NCBI GenBank assembly: GCA_021838765.1
Contig: JAKCCY010000002.1
Location: 1-64,000, forward strand
Source of the DNA: Nitrospirota bacterium
Lineage (GTDB): Bacteria; Nitrospirota_A; Leptospirillia; Leptospirillales; Leptospirillaceae
Reading direction: 5' to 3'
DNA: 64,000 nt
This document shows, one piece after another, positions 53,419 to 62,547 of the stretch. The position numbers were made by a program, and so were the translations under genes. The notes under the pieces were generated by a model that was given only the letters and a program-made list of their open reading frames with translations, made no database searches and was not told the DNA's origin. The first letter of the stretch is position 1. The number at the start of each line of letters is the position of its first letter.

Positions 53419-54651
53419 CTAATGACTGAGTATCCTGTTTCTAAGCAGGATAATCCTGTCGATAAGCCAATCTGCCAGATCTTTCTTGGAACCACTTTTT
53501 TCTTCAAATGAAGACCCATCATGGGTCAGTAAAAGAATGCTGTTATTTTCTGACCCAAAGCCTGACCCTGGTTCTGAAATATTATTAGATGCAAGAAGGT
53601 CAACCCCTTTTCTTCTGAGTTTATCCTGGAGCTCTTTTCTGACAAGTGATGTTTCAGCGGCAAATCCCATAATCGTTTGTCCAGGATGACGAGATTTTGT
53701 CAATGCAGAGAGAATATCCGGATTTTCCTTCAGGTGGAGAGTCCATTCTGTTCCATCTTTTTTCTTTTTCTGTGCCAAGGTGGAATCAGTCGTATAGTCA
53801 GAGACTGCTGCTGCCATAATTAAAATATCTGCTGAAGGAAAATGTTTAAAAAGCATTTCCTGCATTTCTCTGGCTGTTTCTACATATTCGACGTTGGCAC
53901 CTTGGGGTGGAGGCAGTGCAACAGGTCCGGAGATGAGATGAACTTTTGCTCCTCGACGAATGGACGCTTCTGCCAGTGCATATCCCATTTTTCCGGAGGA
54001 GCGGTTTCCGATAAATCGAACCGGATCGATCGGTTCATATGTGGGGCCTGCAGAAATGAGGACTGTTTTTCCGAGAAGATCTTTGGAATATGTCGATTCA
54101 TTCGAAAGCATTTCTTGAATTGCAGAAAAAATGGATTCAACCGACGCCATTCGTCCGACACCCGATTTTCCGGATGCAAGCGATCCTGTGTCCGGAGGAA
54201 CTTCCTTGATACCCCAGTTCCTCAGAGTGGAAAGATGCTCTTGAGTAGCGGGATGTTTGTACATCCGTTCTTCCATGGCGGGGGCAAAAAGAATTTTGGA
54301 GGATGAGGCAAGACAAAGTGTGCTGAGAAGATCATCTGCCAGTCCCAAGGCCATTTTAGCGATAAAGTCTGCTGATGCAGGAGCAATCAAAATCGCTGAT
54401 GCTTCCTGACCCCATTCAACGTGAGAAACGCGTGGCCCCAAGCCATAAGCTGATGTCTCGACCTTATGGCCTGAAAAGACCTCGGCTGTTTCTTTCGGAA
54501 AAAAATGAAGCGCATTTCTCGTCGCTACAACCCTGACATCATAGTCTGCTGACTTCAGTACCCTGATCAGATCAAGGGCACGATGCGCTGCTATGCTGGC
54601 TGTAACTCCCAGCAGAATGACTTTTCTTCCCTGTCCAGGGGCTTTACTCAA
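53419..54651 (-). CDS. coaBC: Bifunctional PPC decarboxylase / PPC synthetase
   Basis: A 410-residue coenzyme A enzyme. The N-terminal flavin domain (LLGVTASIAAHRALDLI, SHVEWGQEA with the His, FAPAMEERMYKHPATQ) decarboxylates phosphopantothenoylcysteine; the C-terminal half (ISAGPTYEPIDPVRFIGNRS, GFAAETS) couples phosphopantothenate and cysteine. The PAMN motif reads PAME, and the Cys of GxLACG is Ser160 (SLASGKSGVGRM). Similar variants may exist in other phyla. It follows rpoZ by 3 bases. Confidence 0.93.
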   Translation of the reverse strand: MSKAPGQGRKVILLGVTASIAAHRALDLIRVLKSADYDVRVVATRNALHFFPKETAEVFSGHKVETSAYGLGPRVSHVEWGQEASAILIAPASADFIAKMALGLADDLLSTLCLASSSKILFAPAMEERMYKHPATQEHLSTLRNWGIKEVPPDTGSLASGKSGVGRMASVESIFSAIQEMLSNESTYSKDLLGKTVLISAGPTYEPIDPVRFIGNRSSGKMGYALAEASIRRGAKVHLISGPVALPPPQGANVEYVETAREMQEMLFKHFPSADILIMAAAVSDYTTDSTLAQKKKKDGTEWTLHLKENPDILSALTKSRHPGQTIMGFAAETSLVRKELQDKLRRKGVDLLASNNISEPGSGFGSENNSILLLTHDGSSFEEKSGSKKDLADWLIDRIILLRNRILSH

Positions 54652-54654
54652 TGT

Positions 54655-55059
54655 TTAATCTTCCGAGCTGTCGCTATCCTCCAGTTCCTCAGGTTCCGTT
54701 TCCGAATGATCCGATGCCGGCTCTGTATAGGTCTGGAGATCTGCGTGAAGGACTTCAGATGGTTCTGTTGCATAACCCCTTGAAAAGGAAAATCGCTCAT
54801 CATGCTTCATTTTTTCGCGAAGTGCTTCCCTGCGTTTTTGTTCAATCTCTAAGGCTTTTTGCCCGTATATGATTTCAACTTTTGAGGCCAGAATCTCCTC
54901 AATTGCATTGGTTGTTTCTTTTTGATAGTGATGGGCTGTTCGGGCTTTGGACCCCTCCATCAACTGGCGCGCCCTTTTTGCCGCTGCAATCACAAGCCTG
55001 TATCGGCTATCGATAATTCCCGGTGTGAAATCTATTGGTTTTGTGATCAGGTCGTTCAT
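54655..55059 (-). CDS. rpoZ: RNA polymerase omega subunit
   Basis: A 134-residue omega protein: DSRYRLVIAAAKRARQLMEG and KETTNAIEEILASKVEI are the conserved core that latches the beta-prime subunit. The C-terminal half is an acidic Glu/Ser/Asp tail (EPEELEDSDSSED) not needed for the fold. AAGGAG lies nine bases before the ATG at 55059, which I prefer to the ATG at 55077. It sits between gmk and coaBC, the common arrangement. Confidence 0.93.
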   Translation of the reverse strand: MNDLITKPIDFTPGIIDSRYRLVIAAAKRARQLMEGSKARTAHHYQKETTNAIEEILASKVEIIYGQKALEIEQKRREALREKMKHDERFSFSRGYATEPSEVLHADLQTYTEPASDHSETEPEELEDSDSSED

Positions 55060-55110
55060 TCTCAAGGGCTCCTTCATGAAATTCTGAATTTTTAATGACT
55101 ACAGGTTTTA

Positions 55111-55839
55111 TTATAACCGATTATCAGCCGATTTGGTCAAAAGTGGGTTTTCCTGCTCAAACCTTGGCAAAAAATCTGTTTTGACAAAATTTTCCATCCT
55201 GTTTCTTCGGTGGTGCTCGCTTAGGATGATCGCATGAAGATCATCTATAGCCTGTCCAAAATCGACATTGAATATAAGATAGTCATAGAGGTTGAAAGCG
55301 TGAACTTCCTGTCGGACTTTGTCCAGACGTTTTTTGAGTGTTTCGCTTGAGTCCTGTCCCCTTTTGGTCAGTCTTTCTTCAAGTATTTGCCTGGATGGAG
55401 GCAATATATAGATGGAAACGCTTCCAAAATTATCTTTCCGAATGAGCTCAGCTCCCTGAATGTCGATATCGACAAGAACATCTTTGCCAGCATGGAAGGA
55501 ATCCTGGATCGTTTTTCTTGATGTCCCATAGAGATTCCCGTAGACCTCGGCTGATTCAATGAAAAGATTGCTTTCTTTCATTTCAAGAAAGTGTTGTCTG
55601 GAGACAAAGTAATAGTCAATGCCGTCGACTTCGCCCGGTCTTGGCGAACGCGTTGTATAAGATACAGAATAATGGATCCGGTCAGTTCGCTTTGCAATTT
55701 CCTTGCATAGCGAGGTCTTTCCCGCTCCAGATGGTGCTGAGACAACAAAGAGAATCGGTTTGAAAACTGATTTTCCGTAGATTGTCTGATTTAGTCCGTC
55801 TGACAGCACGATATCTCCTTCGGATGATCTTTGGTGCAT
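55111..55839 (-). CDS. gmk: Guanylate kinase
   Basis: A 242-residue kinase making GDP from GMP. It has the P-loop VVSAPSGAGKTSL, the GMP-binding block YTTRSPRPGEVDGIDYYFVS, YGTSR and DIDIQGAELIR. The first 25 residues precede the normal start and lack a match; an internal start was not visible, so the frame is kept at 55839. It follows remA by 12 bases within the yicC-remA-gmk-rpoZ-coaBC run. Confidence 0.94.
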   Translation of the reverse strand: MHQRSSEGDIVLSDGLNQTIYGKSVFKPILFVVSAPSGAGKTSLCKEIAKRTDRIHYSVSYTTRSPRPGEVDGIDYYFVSRQHFLEMKESNLFIESAEVYGNLYGTSRKTIQDSFHAGKDVLVDIDIQGAELIRKDNFGSVSIYILPPSRQILEERLTKRGQDSSETLKKRLDKVRQEVHAFNLYDYLIFNVDFGQAIDDLHAIILSEHHRRNRMENFVKTDFLPRFEQENPLLTKSADNRL

Positions 55840-55851
55840 GGAAAGTCCCTG

Positions 55852-56133
55852 TTACTCAGAATCGCCAGCGTCAGAGTCCTCTTCCCGTCCGTTCATTCTG
55901 TTCCCGAGTGTTTCGGGCTGCAGCGCTGATAAAATGATGTGACCGCTATCCATGATAATCACGGACCTTGTTCGTCTCCCTTCAGAAGCGTCTATGAGGA
56001 GGTTCTTTTCCTGTGCGGCCTCTCTCATTCTTCTGACAGGCGCGGAGTTCACGCCTACGATGCTGATAATGTGTCCCATCGCCACAACATTTCCGAGTCC
56101 GATATTCACAAACGCTTGAGTCCTACTCGACAT
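55852..56133 (-). CDS. remA: RemA/DUF370 family regulator
   Basis: A 93-residue protein with FVNIGLGNVVAMGHIISIVGVNSAPVRRM and RTRSVIIMDSGHIILSALQPETL, the DUF370 core. In Bacillus RemA binds DNA as a ring and controls matrix genes; in other phyla its role is open. The tail is acidic. It overlaps the yicC end by 11 bases and precedes gmk. Confidence 0.93.
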   Translation of the reverse strand: MSSRTQAFVNIGLGNVVAMGHIISIVGVNSAPVRRMREAAQEKNLLIDASEGRRTRSVIIMDSGHIILSALQPETLGNRMNGREEDSDAGDSE

Positions 56134-57007
56134 TCTGTATCTGTTCTTTCAATTTGGTAAGAGTTGTTCTAATAGCCATAGCCGGCTGAAATACAAGGGG
56201 ATTGGCTTCCTTCGTAATAAAAGTGGATATTTCCCGTTGCATTTCCTGCGCGAGAAAATCCAGGGATCTTCCGATAGCCCCCCCAGAATCCATATCTTGC
56301 CGGAAGCGTTGCATATGGATGTTAAATCTTTGCCATTCTTCCTCGTTGTCCTTTTTGGACAAGTAAAGCAGAGCTTCTTCCTCAACTTTTTTTCCGGCAT
56401 CCATAACGCTTGTCTGCTGAAGAAGATTTGCAATTTTTGTGGCAAAGGTCTTTTTTGTTTCTTCAATCGCCTTGGGTCTGATCAATCCAATAATCCTGAG
56501 ATATTCGTCAATTTCGCTGAGAAGCCCATCAATGACTCTGAGCAAAGCCTGTCCTTCTTCTTCTCGGGAGCTTTTCAGTTTTCGGAGAAGCTCTTCAATG
56601 CTCCCAAAAGCTGTTTCCGTATCGACGGGAGGGGGGGGGATATTGCCCTCACGGGTCATTACTGTGAGGATGTGCGTTAGTGTGACCGCTTCCCTTAAGC
56701 CGAGTGCGTCCTTGATCTGGGAAAGTTCGATGAAAATGGCTGTTGCTTTTTCCAGGGAGATCGGCATTGATGCCATTTGCTGTGGGGGTCGGGAGACAGT
56801 CACTTCAATCCTGCCTCTTGTCAGGAAAGAGGCTGCCAATCGCCGAGTAGGGACCTCCAAATGTTCCCATTCTTTTGGAAAATTAAGGATAACCTCAAGA
56901 TTTTTATGATTGAGAGATTTTGCGGAAAGCCTGTATTTATCAAGAGGGTATGGTGCTGAGGCCTCTCCGAAGCCTGTCATGCTGAGTAATCCTCTGGAGA
57001 CGGACAT
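56123..57007 (-). CDS. yicC: YicC family endoribonuclease-like protein
   Basis: A 294-residue protein: LLSMTGFGEASAPY near the start and a closing QEMQREISTFITKEA are the two YicC signatures, flanking a central helical coiled region. E. coli YicC is reported to be a ribonuclease. It opens the yicC-remA-gmk-rpoZ-coaBC cluster, conserved in many phyla. Confidence 0.93.
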   Translation of the reverse strand: MSVSRGLLSMTGFGEASAPYPLDKYRLSAKSLNHKNLEVILNFPKEWEHLEVPTRRLAASFLTRGRIEVTVSRPPQQMASMPISLEKATAIFIELSQIKDALGLREAVTLTHILTVMTREGNIPPPPVDTETAFGSIEELLRKLKSSREEEGQALLRVIDGLLSEIDEYLRIIGLIRPKAIEETKKTFATKIANLLQQTSVMDAGKKVEEEALLYLSKKDNEEEWQRFNIHMQRFRQDMDSGGAIGRSLDFLAQEMQREISTFITKEANPLVFQPAMAIRTTLTKLKEQIQNVE

Positions 57008-57348
57008 CTTTCATTCCTTATAAGTGGTATTGGATGAAAAGGCGATTGGTCCACGAAAATGATGAGTGGATGAGCCGCCAAGAGATTCCGAAGCGATTAT
57101 TGATTGTTCCCAATGGACTCTTTCTATATGCTCCATATTATGGGGCATTTGTCGGAATCATCTTGGTTGGGATGAGAAGATCTTTTGGTGTGTCACACCA
57201 CGATGTCCCCATTCTAAAGGGATTTTTTTAAAATGGAAAGCGTTGTTTCAGGATGGATAGAGTTTGAAGCTTTTGGCTGTATGGGTTTGTCTCACGTTTA
57301 AACACAGCAAGTTTGACGGTCTTATTCGCTAGAACATATGGAGGATTC
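57008..57348. other. Divergent spacer between yicC and debranching enzyme
   Basis: This 341-base region holds promoters for both directions. A 65-codon plus-strand frame at 57034-57231 has no ribosome site or family match and is not called. No RNA, repeat or strong promoter was recognised. Confidence 0.4.
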
Positions 57349-59454
57349 TTGAAGGCTCGACGAAATCAGATTCATATGGCTTCCAGGGCGATCGGTCCAG
57401 AGGATCGCCTGCTTAAAAAAGAAGATCTTCTGGCGATTTGGGATCTTTTTGGAACGATTGATGTCAGGAAAAAGAACTTTTATGGGATCTTTTGGCATGG
57501 GATGCGATTTGTTTCTGCGTGGATTTGGAGCATCCAAGGACGTCATCCAATGAATCTCGAACCCTTAGGAGAGCCAGAAAACGGGGTTTCTTATTTTCGG
57601 CAATATATTCCTTTTTCATCTTCTTCGGGGGAAGAGGCTGAGGGAGCCGTATCACTTCTTTTAGAAAGAATCCTTTTGCCGGAAGGGGTTCGTGAGCGTC
57701 TTTCAATCAGAAACTTTTCCAGGGTGAAACGTTCTCTTCAGGTCGTGTTAGCAATGGATTCTGATTTTGCCGATATGTTTGAAGTCAGGGGATTTGTGAG
57801 TTCGATTGACCTTCCCCGAAAGGTCGAGAGAGTTTTTCGTGATGGTGTGCTGAGTTTTTCCTGTCAGGGAAAGGATGGAATTGTACGGGAATCGGTCATC
57901 TCTTTTGGTGGAGGGCATCCTGCAGTAGTTTCAAGTGCCGGAAAGGAGGTCCGATGGACAATAACCATCCCGCCCGGAGAAGAGTGTTGTGTTGAAACGG
58001 TTCTTGCACTTGTTGAAACCCGCTCGATTCCTTTGCATTCTGTGCATGAACCTGAATTATCGCCAGAGTCTTTTTCTTCTGTTTTGAAAAAAATGCGAAA
58101 AAACAATCTTGATGAGCTGGAAAAATGGCCTGTTTTAAAGACGGACAACCCGATTCTTTCCGCTTCATATGATAGGGCTTGTAAGGATATGGACATGCTC
58201 TTTACGGGAGGGTTTGAGGGAAAGGTCCCTTATGCTGGTTTACCTTGGTTTTCGACCTTTTTTGGGAGAGATGCGATCATCACAGCGTATTCCATTTTAT
58301 GGGCTCGGCCGGATATTGCTCTTAACGTATTGAAATATTTGGAGAAAAGGCAAGCAACAGAGATTGATCCTTTCAGGGCCTCTCAGCCCGGAAAAATTCT
58401 TCATGAGGAGCGATCCGGCGAGCTCTCAAATCTTTTGGAAATCCCATTTGGTCGATACTACGGATCCATTGATTCCACCCCGCTATTTATTGTTTTAGCT
58501 TGCGAATATTATCAGAGAACCGGTGATGAAAAAATACTGGCTTCCCTTTGGCCTTCGATAGAGAAAGCTTTGTTCTGGATTGATCAGTATGGACTTGATC
58601 CTGTTTCACAGTTTCTGATCTATTCCGCAAGCTCTGATGGAGGCCTCATCAATCAGGGATGGAAAGATTCGGCCGACTCAGTGTTTCATGCTGATGGGAG
58701 TCTGGCAAAGCATCCCATTGCTCTGATAGAAGTACAGGGATATCTCTATTGGGCTTGGAGCATGCTTGCCCCTCTGGCAGAAAAATTTGGAGCCCTTTCC
58801 TTGTCAAAGAGCCTGAAAAAACGGGCTAAAAGGCTTAAGGAAAATGTCATAAACAAGTTCTGGATTCCTGAACACAATATGTTTGCAATGGCAATCGACG
58901 GAGCGGGCAAGCCTTGTGTCATTAAATCATCCAACCCTGGCCATTTGCTTTTAACTGGAATTTTGCCCAGGAATCTGGCACGAAGACTAGCAAAAACCCT
59001 GCTTGATCCTGAATTATTCAGTGGATGGGGTGTCAGGACTCTGGCGAAGGGGGCGGCTCGATATAATCCTGTTTCCTACCATAATGGGTCGATATGGCCC
59101 CATGATAATGGATTGATCCTGGCAGGAATGTCCCGAATGGGTTTCATAAAGGAGCTGAAGACACTTTCAAGCGCGTATCTCGATGGGATATCGATGTTTA
59201 AGGATTACCGCTTGCCTGAACTGATTTGTGGATTTGACCGACAAGACTTTGCGGGGCCGGTTCTTTATCCGACGTCCTGTTCTCCTCAAGCTTGGTCTGT
59301 TGCATCTCTTTTTCTGTTAATTCGATCTATGACCGGGGAGCTTTTCGAGAAAGGTAGGTTTGTTCACAAAGGGAGATTTTTTCTGCCTCCGGGCGTGGAA
59401 TCTCTTGAGATTCTTGGAGTCAAGGGAGCTGACAGGGCACTGATATCGTCTTGA
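57349..59454 (+). CDS. Amylo-alpha-1,6-glucosidase / glycogen debranching enzyme
   Basis: A protein of about 700 residues with an N-terminal beta domain of the GDE_N type and a C-terminal (alpha/alpha)6 barrel. The barrel has FSTFFGRDAIITAYSILWARP, IDSTPLFIVLACEYYQRTGD, SDGGLINQGWKDSADSVFH with likely catalytic acidic residues, YHNGSIWPHDNGLILAGM, and SCSPQAWSVAS. It hydrolyses alpha-1,6 branch points or trehalose/sucrose-type glucosides; debranching is the family call. I favour a TTG at 57349 because GGAGG is four bases upstream; 57313 and 57376 are alternatives. It stands alone. Confidence 0.88.
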   Translation: MKARRNQIHMASRAIGPEDRLLKKEDLLAIWDLFGTIDVRKKNFYGIFWHGMRFVSAWIWSIQGRHPMNLEPLGEPENGVSYFRQYIPFSSSSGEEAEGAVSLLLERILLPEGVRERLSIRNFSRVKRSLQVVLAMDSDFADMFEVRGFVSSIDLPRKVERVFRDGVLSFSCQGKDGIVRESVISFGGGHPAVVSSAGKEVRWTITIPPGEECCVETVLALVETRSIPLHSVHEPELSPESFSSVLKKMRKNNLDELEKWPVLKTDNPILSASYDRACKDMDMLFTGGFEGKVPYAGLPWFSTFFGRDAIITAYSILWARPDIALNVLKYLEKRQATEIDPFRASQPGKILHEERSGELSNLLEIPFGRYYGSIDSTPLFIVLACEYYQRTGDEKILASLWPSIEKALFWIDQYGLDPVSQFLIYSASSDGGLINQGWKDSADSVFHADGSLAKHPIALIEVQGYLYWAWSMLAPLAEKFGALSLSKSLKKRAKRLKENVINKFWIPEHNMFAMAIDGAGKPCVIKSSNPGHLLLTGILPRNLARRLAKTLLDPELFSGWGVRTLAKGAARYNPVSYHNGSIWPHDNGLILAGMSRMGFIKELKTLSSAYLDGISMFKDYRLPELICGFDRQDFAGPVLYPTSCSPQAWSVASLFLLIRSMTGELFEKGRFVHKGRFFLPPGVESLEILGVKGADRALISS

Positions 59455-59683
59455 CACAGAGGGAAGGTCTATCAGTCTTCCTGGCGCACTCCCTTTTCCA
59501 AGGGCTTATGGGTTTAAAAAGGCTTTAAGGTTCTTGCTAATTCTCAAGTGATAGACTAATATCTCCCCGCATTCATTTGCATAGTTGCTTTTATTGAGTG
59601 CTTTGATTATTTGTTGGTTGATGTTTCGCCTGCGTGGGTGTTTTTTGGGTTGATTGGCGCAGGTAGCTTGGGGGTATTGTCCA

Positions 59684-61078
59684 TTGATCCGTCGAGTGGT
59701 TCACTTGCTCACCATCATCCATAATCCCATTTCCTGGACTTTGGGAAAACGTATCTTTTCCCTTTTTATCCTTATTTCTTTCTGGACACTTCCAACTCAG
59801 GGTGGCGTTCCGCACGCTCAAACTTCGGTGGCGAATGCTTCCGTAAGCCTTCCTAAGGAGCAGCTTCCCAAACTGCTTGCCGTTTCGACTCCTTCCTCTG
59901 CTTCTGCCGGGCCTGATCTGCTTGGCTCTGTTGTGTCCGGTCATCCGGATGTTCTGAATGTTCAGGGAAAACCTGCCATTCGTTTCAATTCCAATCTTCC
60001 TGTCCTTGATCCCGATTTTCTTCCATCGTTTCACACACCTGTCGGTGATCATTTTGAGACGAAAACGGACGAAGGATATGTGATTACATGGACTGTCCGT
60101 CCATCCCTGCAGAAGGATGTCGCCAAGTTTGTTCTTCGAAACAGGGTGCCTTATGGGATGTTTGTTGCTGTTGATCCAAAAACAGGGGCATTCTTGGCTT
60201 TTTATGGCAGCCAAGGCAGGACTGAGTCCGATAGTCTGGTTCAGAAAGCATCCTATCCTGCTGCTTCTATGTTCAAGGTTGTTACGACTGCAGATGCACT
60301 TGAGAACAGGAAAATCAACCCTGATACAGAGATTTATTTTCATGGGTGTCTCTATTGCATCGGTCCGGCTTATTGGACAGATAACCGGCGTAGGGATCGT
60401 CTCCATCTCACTGTGACAGAAGCTCTTGGTAAATCTGTTAACATGATTTTCGCAAAAATTGCACTGCGCTACCTGACGCCTCAGAATCTTCAGTCAATGG
60501 CGGACCGCTTTGGATTTAATAAGGAAATCGATTCTGATGTTCCTTTTGAAATGAGTTCAGCTGTTATCCCGTCAGATAGGGCAGGTTTTGCACGAAGTGC
60601 CGCTGGTTTTGGTCAGGTGCTTATCAGTCCGATTCATGCAGCCGTAATTGCAGGGGCTTTATCAAATGGTGGCGTGATGATGCGTCCTCATTTGATTGAA
60701 AGTATCAAGGGGCCAGACGGTAAAGTTTTTTTCCAGCCAAAGCCACAGGTTTTGGCAGTTGTTGCGGATGCAAGGATATCTTCGACCCTTCTGTCAATGA
60801 TGCACTCTACCACAGTCAAAGGTACAGGACGGCGTGCCTTTTTTCGGTGGCATAATGATCCTATCCTTCGCAAGATATCCGTTGCAGGGAAGACCGGAAC
60901 TCTGTCCGGTCTCCATCCGGAAGGTCTTTATGAATGGTTTATGGGGATGGCGCCTGTTGGGACACCCCGAATCGCGGTAGCAGCTTTAACGATTGATCGA
61001 GGTTACTGGCGAATAAAAGGAACGGATATTGCAAGCCGGGGACTTCGAACATATTTTAGGAAGAATGCGGACGAGTAG
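59684..61078 (+). CDS. Penicillin-binding protein, transpeptidase
   Basis: A 464-residue membrane-anchored transpeptidase. A helix lies near residues 30-47 (IFSLFILISFWTL). The penicillin-binding motifs are S195-MFK, S251-VN and K403-TG, in canonical spacing. The region before the catalytic domain is only about 130 residues and lacks the large class B dimerisation domain, so it resembles a short PBP2/PbpA-like protein. It cross-links peptidoglycan in the periplasm. The chosen TTG follows GGGGG; a TTG at 59654 would add ten residues. It is not within a dcw cluster. Confidence 0.88.
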   Translation: MIRRVVHLLTIIHNPISWTLGKRIFSLFILISFWTLPTQGGVPHAQTSVANASVSLPKEQLPKLLAVSTPSSASAGPDLLGSVVSGHPDVLNVQGKPAIRFNSNLPVLDPDFLPSFHTPVGDHFETKTDEGYVITWTVRPSLQKDVAKFVLRNRVPYGMFVAVDPKTGAFLAFYGSQGRTESDSLVQKASYPAASMFKVVTTADALENRKINPDTEIYFHGCLYCIGPAYWTDNRRRDRLHLTVTEALGKSVNMIFAKIALRYLTPQNLQSMADRFGFNKEIDSDVPFEMSSAVIPSDRAGFARSAAGFGQVLISPIHAAVIAGALSNGGVMMRPHLIESIKGPDGKVFFQPKPQVLAVVADARISSTLLSMMHSTTVKGTGRRAFFRWHNDPILRKISVAGKTGTLSGLHPEGLYEWFMGMAPVGTPRIAVAALTIDRGYWRIKGTDIASRGLRTYFRKNADE

Positions 61079-61226
61079 AATCATCGAAATGAACGGTATC
61101 TCTGATCGATCCTTGCAATTGATGATCCCATTCAAAAGTGTTGGTTGTGCTTCTTTGTAGATTCTTGAGTCAGTTGGTATGAATCGTTTATTCGGCTGCT
61201 GGTGGCTTTGAAAGGGAGGAAAACAC

Positions 61227-61637
61227 ATGGTAATGGTAAAAAAAGTAATGACCAAAAATCCGATGACCGTTGAGATGACAACAACTGCACGCGAAGTGGC
61301 TGAAATTATGAAGACAAAGAAGGTGGGCAGCCTTTTGGTGATGCAGGGTGAAAAAACGGTTGGAATCATTACCGAAGCAGATATTGTCAGGCGGGTAGTG
61401 GGTGAAGATCGTGTTCCATACGTGACAACTGTTTCAACGATCATGAGTGCTCCAGTTCTTTCAATCAACTCTGATGCGTCCATTTATGATGCCCAGGATT
61501 TGATGGACAAACATCATATTCGTCATTTGTTGGTGATGGAAGAAGATGAGGTTGTTGGGTTGATATCCATTCGGGACCTTATTCATCCAGCCTACCTTGG
61601 AAGAGAAGATTCCTGGGATAGTGGCCATACGGAATAG
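61227..61637 (+). CDS. CBS-domain pair protein
   Basis: A 136-residue protein made of two CBS domains: TTAREVAEIMKTKKVGSLLV with GIITEADIVRRVV, then ASIYDAQDLMDKHHIRHLLV with GLISIRDLIH. Such stand-alone pairs bind adenine nucleotides and regulate partner proteins. GGGAGG lies seven bases before the ATG. A strong terminator follows, so it is the last gene of its unit. Confidence 0.93.
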   Translation: MVMVKKVMTKNPMTVEMTTTAREVAEIMKTKKVGSLLVMQGEKTVGIITEADIVRRVVGEDRVPYVTTVSTIMSAPVLSINSDASIYDAQDLMDKHHIRHLLVMEEDEVVGLISIRDLIHPAYLGREDSWDSGHTE

Positions 61638-61647
61638 ACTTTATGTG

Positions 61648-61690
61648 ATGGGGGGCAGAAAACAACTATCTGCCCCTCATATCTTTTAGG
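61648..61690 (+). terminator. Rho-independent terminator after the CBS gene
   Basis: A 12-bp stem (ATGGGGGGCAGA with TCTGCCCCTCAT, one G-U pair) over a 9-base loop is followed by ATATCTTTT. It lies eleven bases after the stop. Confidence 0.8.
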
Positions 61691-61767
61691 ATTCTATTCA
61701 ATCTTTTTTCCAACCTTCTTTTTTTCCCCCCATCCGACCTTCCAGCCATATTTTTTTATCTCACTAC

Positions 61768-61796
61768 TTGACAAGTCTTTTTTTTCTCTCTAGAGT
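61768..61796 (+). promoter_or_regulatory. Candidate promoter P1 overlapping the Fur box region
   Basis: TTGACA and TAGAGT are spaced by 17 bases. The predicted start point falls at the left edge of the Fur box, ideal for iron-dependent repression. Confidence 0.6.
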
Positions 61797-61801
61797 TAAT
61801 T

Positions 61802-61820
61802 GAAAACGATAGTCATTATC
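61802..61820. promoter_or_regulatory. Fur box
   Basis: The 19 bases GAAAACGATAGTCATTATC match the classic Fur consensus at 16 of 19 positions (counted by eye). They lie between two TTGACA-type promoters, 134 bases before the lipoprotein start. Confidence 0.75.
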
Positions 61821-61833
61821 AAATATTTTTTCG

Positions 61834-61862
61834 TTGACATTGCTCTTCCTGTTGATTAAGAT
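61834..61862 (+). promoter_or_regulatory. Candidate promoter P2 of the lipoprotein/barrel operon
   Basis: TTGACA and TAAGAT are spaced by exactly 17 bases, just downstream of the Fur box. Either promoter could be controlled by it. Confidence 0.55.
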
Positions 61863-61953
61863 GATACCCGGTATCTATGATATTTAGTCTCATGATGATT
61901 TTGATTGATTCATCGAATGATATTTTCGATCAATGAGAATTGGGGGAAACATT

Positions 61954-62547
61954 ATGTACCGTATGAGAAATATCTTATGTCGCTTGACACGACTTTTTCC
62001 TGTTTTCCTATTATTTCTGGCTTTCTCAACCTTGCTTGCTTGTTCAACAGGAGCTCCTTCCTTGTCAAGGCAGGAGCTTTATGGAGCTTTTTCCAAAGAT
62101 GAAAAAGCGGGGGATCTTCGGAAGGCAAGACTGGATCTTTCCGATATTTTGAAAAGCCATCCCAGAGATCCGATTGCATGGAATGATCTCGCTTATCTTG
62201 ATTTTCTTTCACATCATTACAAGAAGGCACAAGGTGCTTTGGCACAAGGTCTGGCGCTGAACCCCAATGATCACTTCCTTCTCTTGAACAAGGCAAGATT
62301 GTTCCTGGCTGAAGGGAAAAACGAAAAAGCCAGAAGGGTTCTTCTTTCCATGATGGCATCCCGCCCATGGCCAAAAGGTTTTCGTATGATCTTGGCCATT
62401 GCTGATCTGAGAACAGGGCATCGTGATTCTGCAAGAGTTCTTTTCTCGGAAATTCTGGCAGAAAGACCCTCCGATAAACTTGCTTCCATTTATCTCTCTC
62501 GTTTGTCGTTACGGCACCCCTCTCTTGGAGATTTTTCAAATGGCTAA
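61954..62547 (+). CDS. TPR lipoprotein, Fur-controlled operon
   Basis: A 197-residue lipoprotein from the ATG at 61954, eight bases after GGGGGA; the signal ends in the lipobox STLLAC with Cys30. The rest is TPR-like (PIAWNDLAYLDFLSHHYKKA, DHFLLLNKARLFLAEGKNEK, HRDSARVLFSEILAERPSDK). No catalytic motif is seen. It precedes and overlaps the outer-membrane barrel gene by 8 bases, behind a Fur box, so it may help assemble or dock that barrel when iron is scarce. Confidence 0.75.
   Translation: MYRMRNILCRLTRLFPVFLLFLAFSTLLACSTGAPSLSRQELYGAFSKDEKAGDLRKARLDLSDILKSHPRDPIAWNDLAYLDFLSHHYKKAQGALAQGLALNPNDHFLLLNKARLFLAEGKNEKARRVLLSMMASRPWPKGFRMILAIADLRTGHRDSARVLFSEILAERPSDKLASIYLSRLSLRHPSLGDFSNG

Noticed and set aside
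53200..53511. A 103-codon plus-strand frame between coaBC and the TPR/Roadblock gene
   Set aside because: It overlaps the end of coaBC, has no clear ribosome site and no recognisable domain; the spacer more likely holds the promoter of the aroQ operon.
57034..57231. A 65-codon plus-strand frame with a hydrophobic stretch
   Set aside because: No ribosome site and no match; lies in a promoter spacer.
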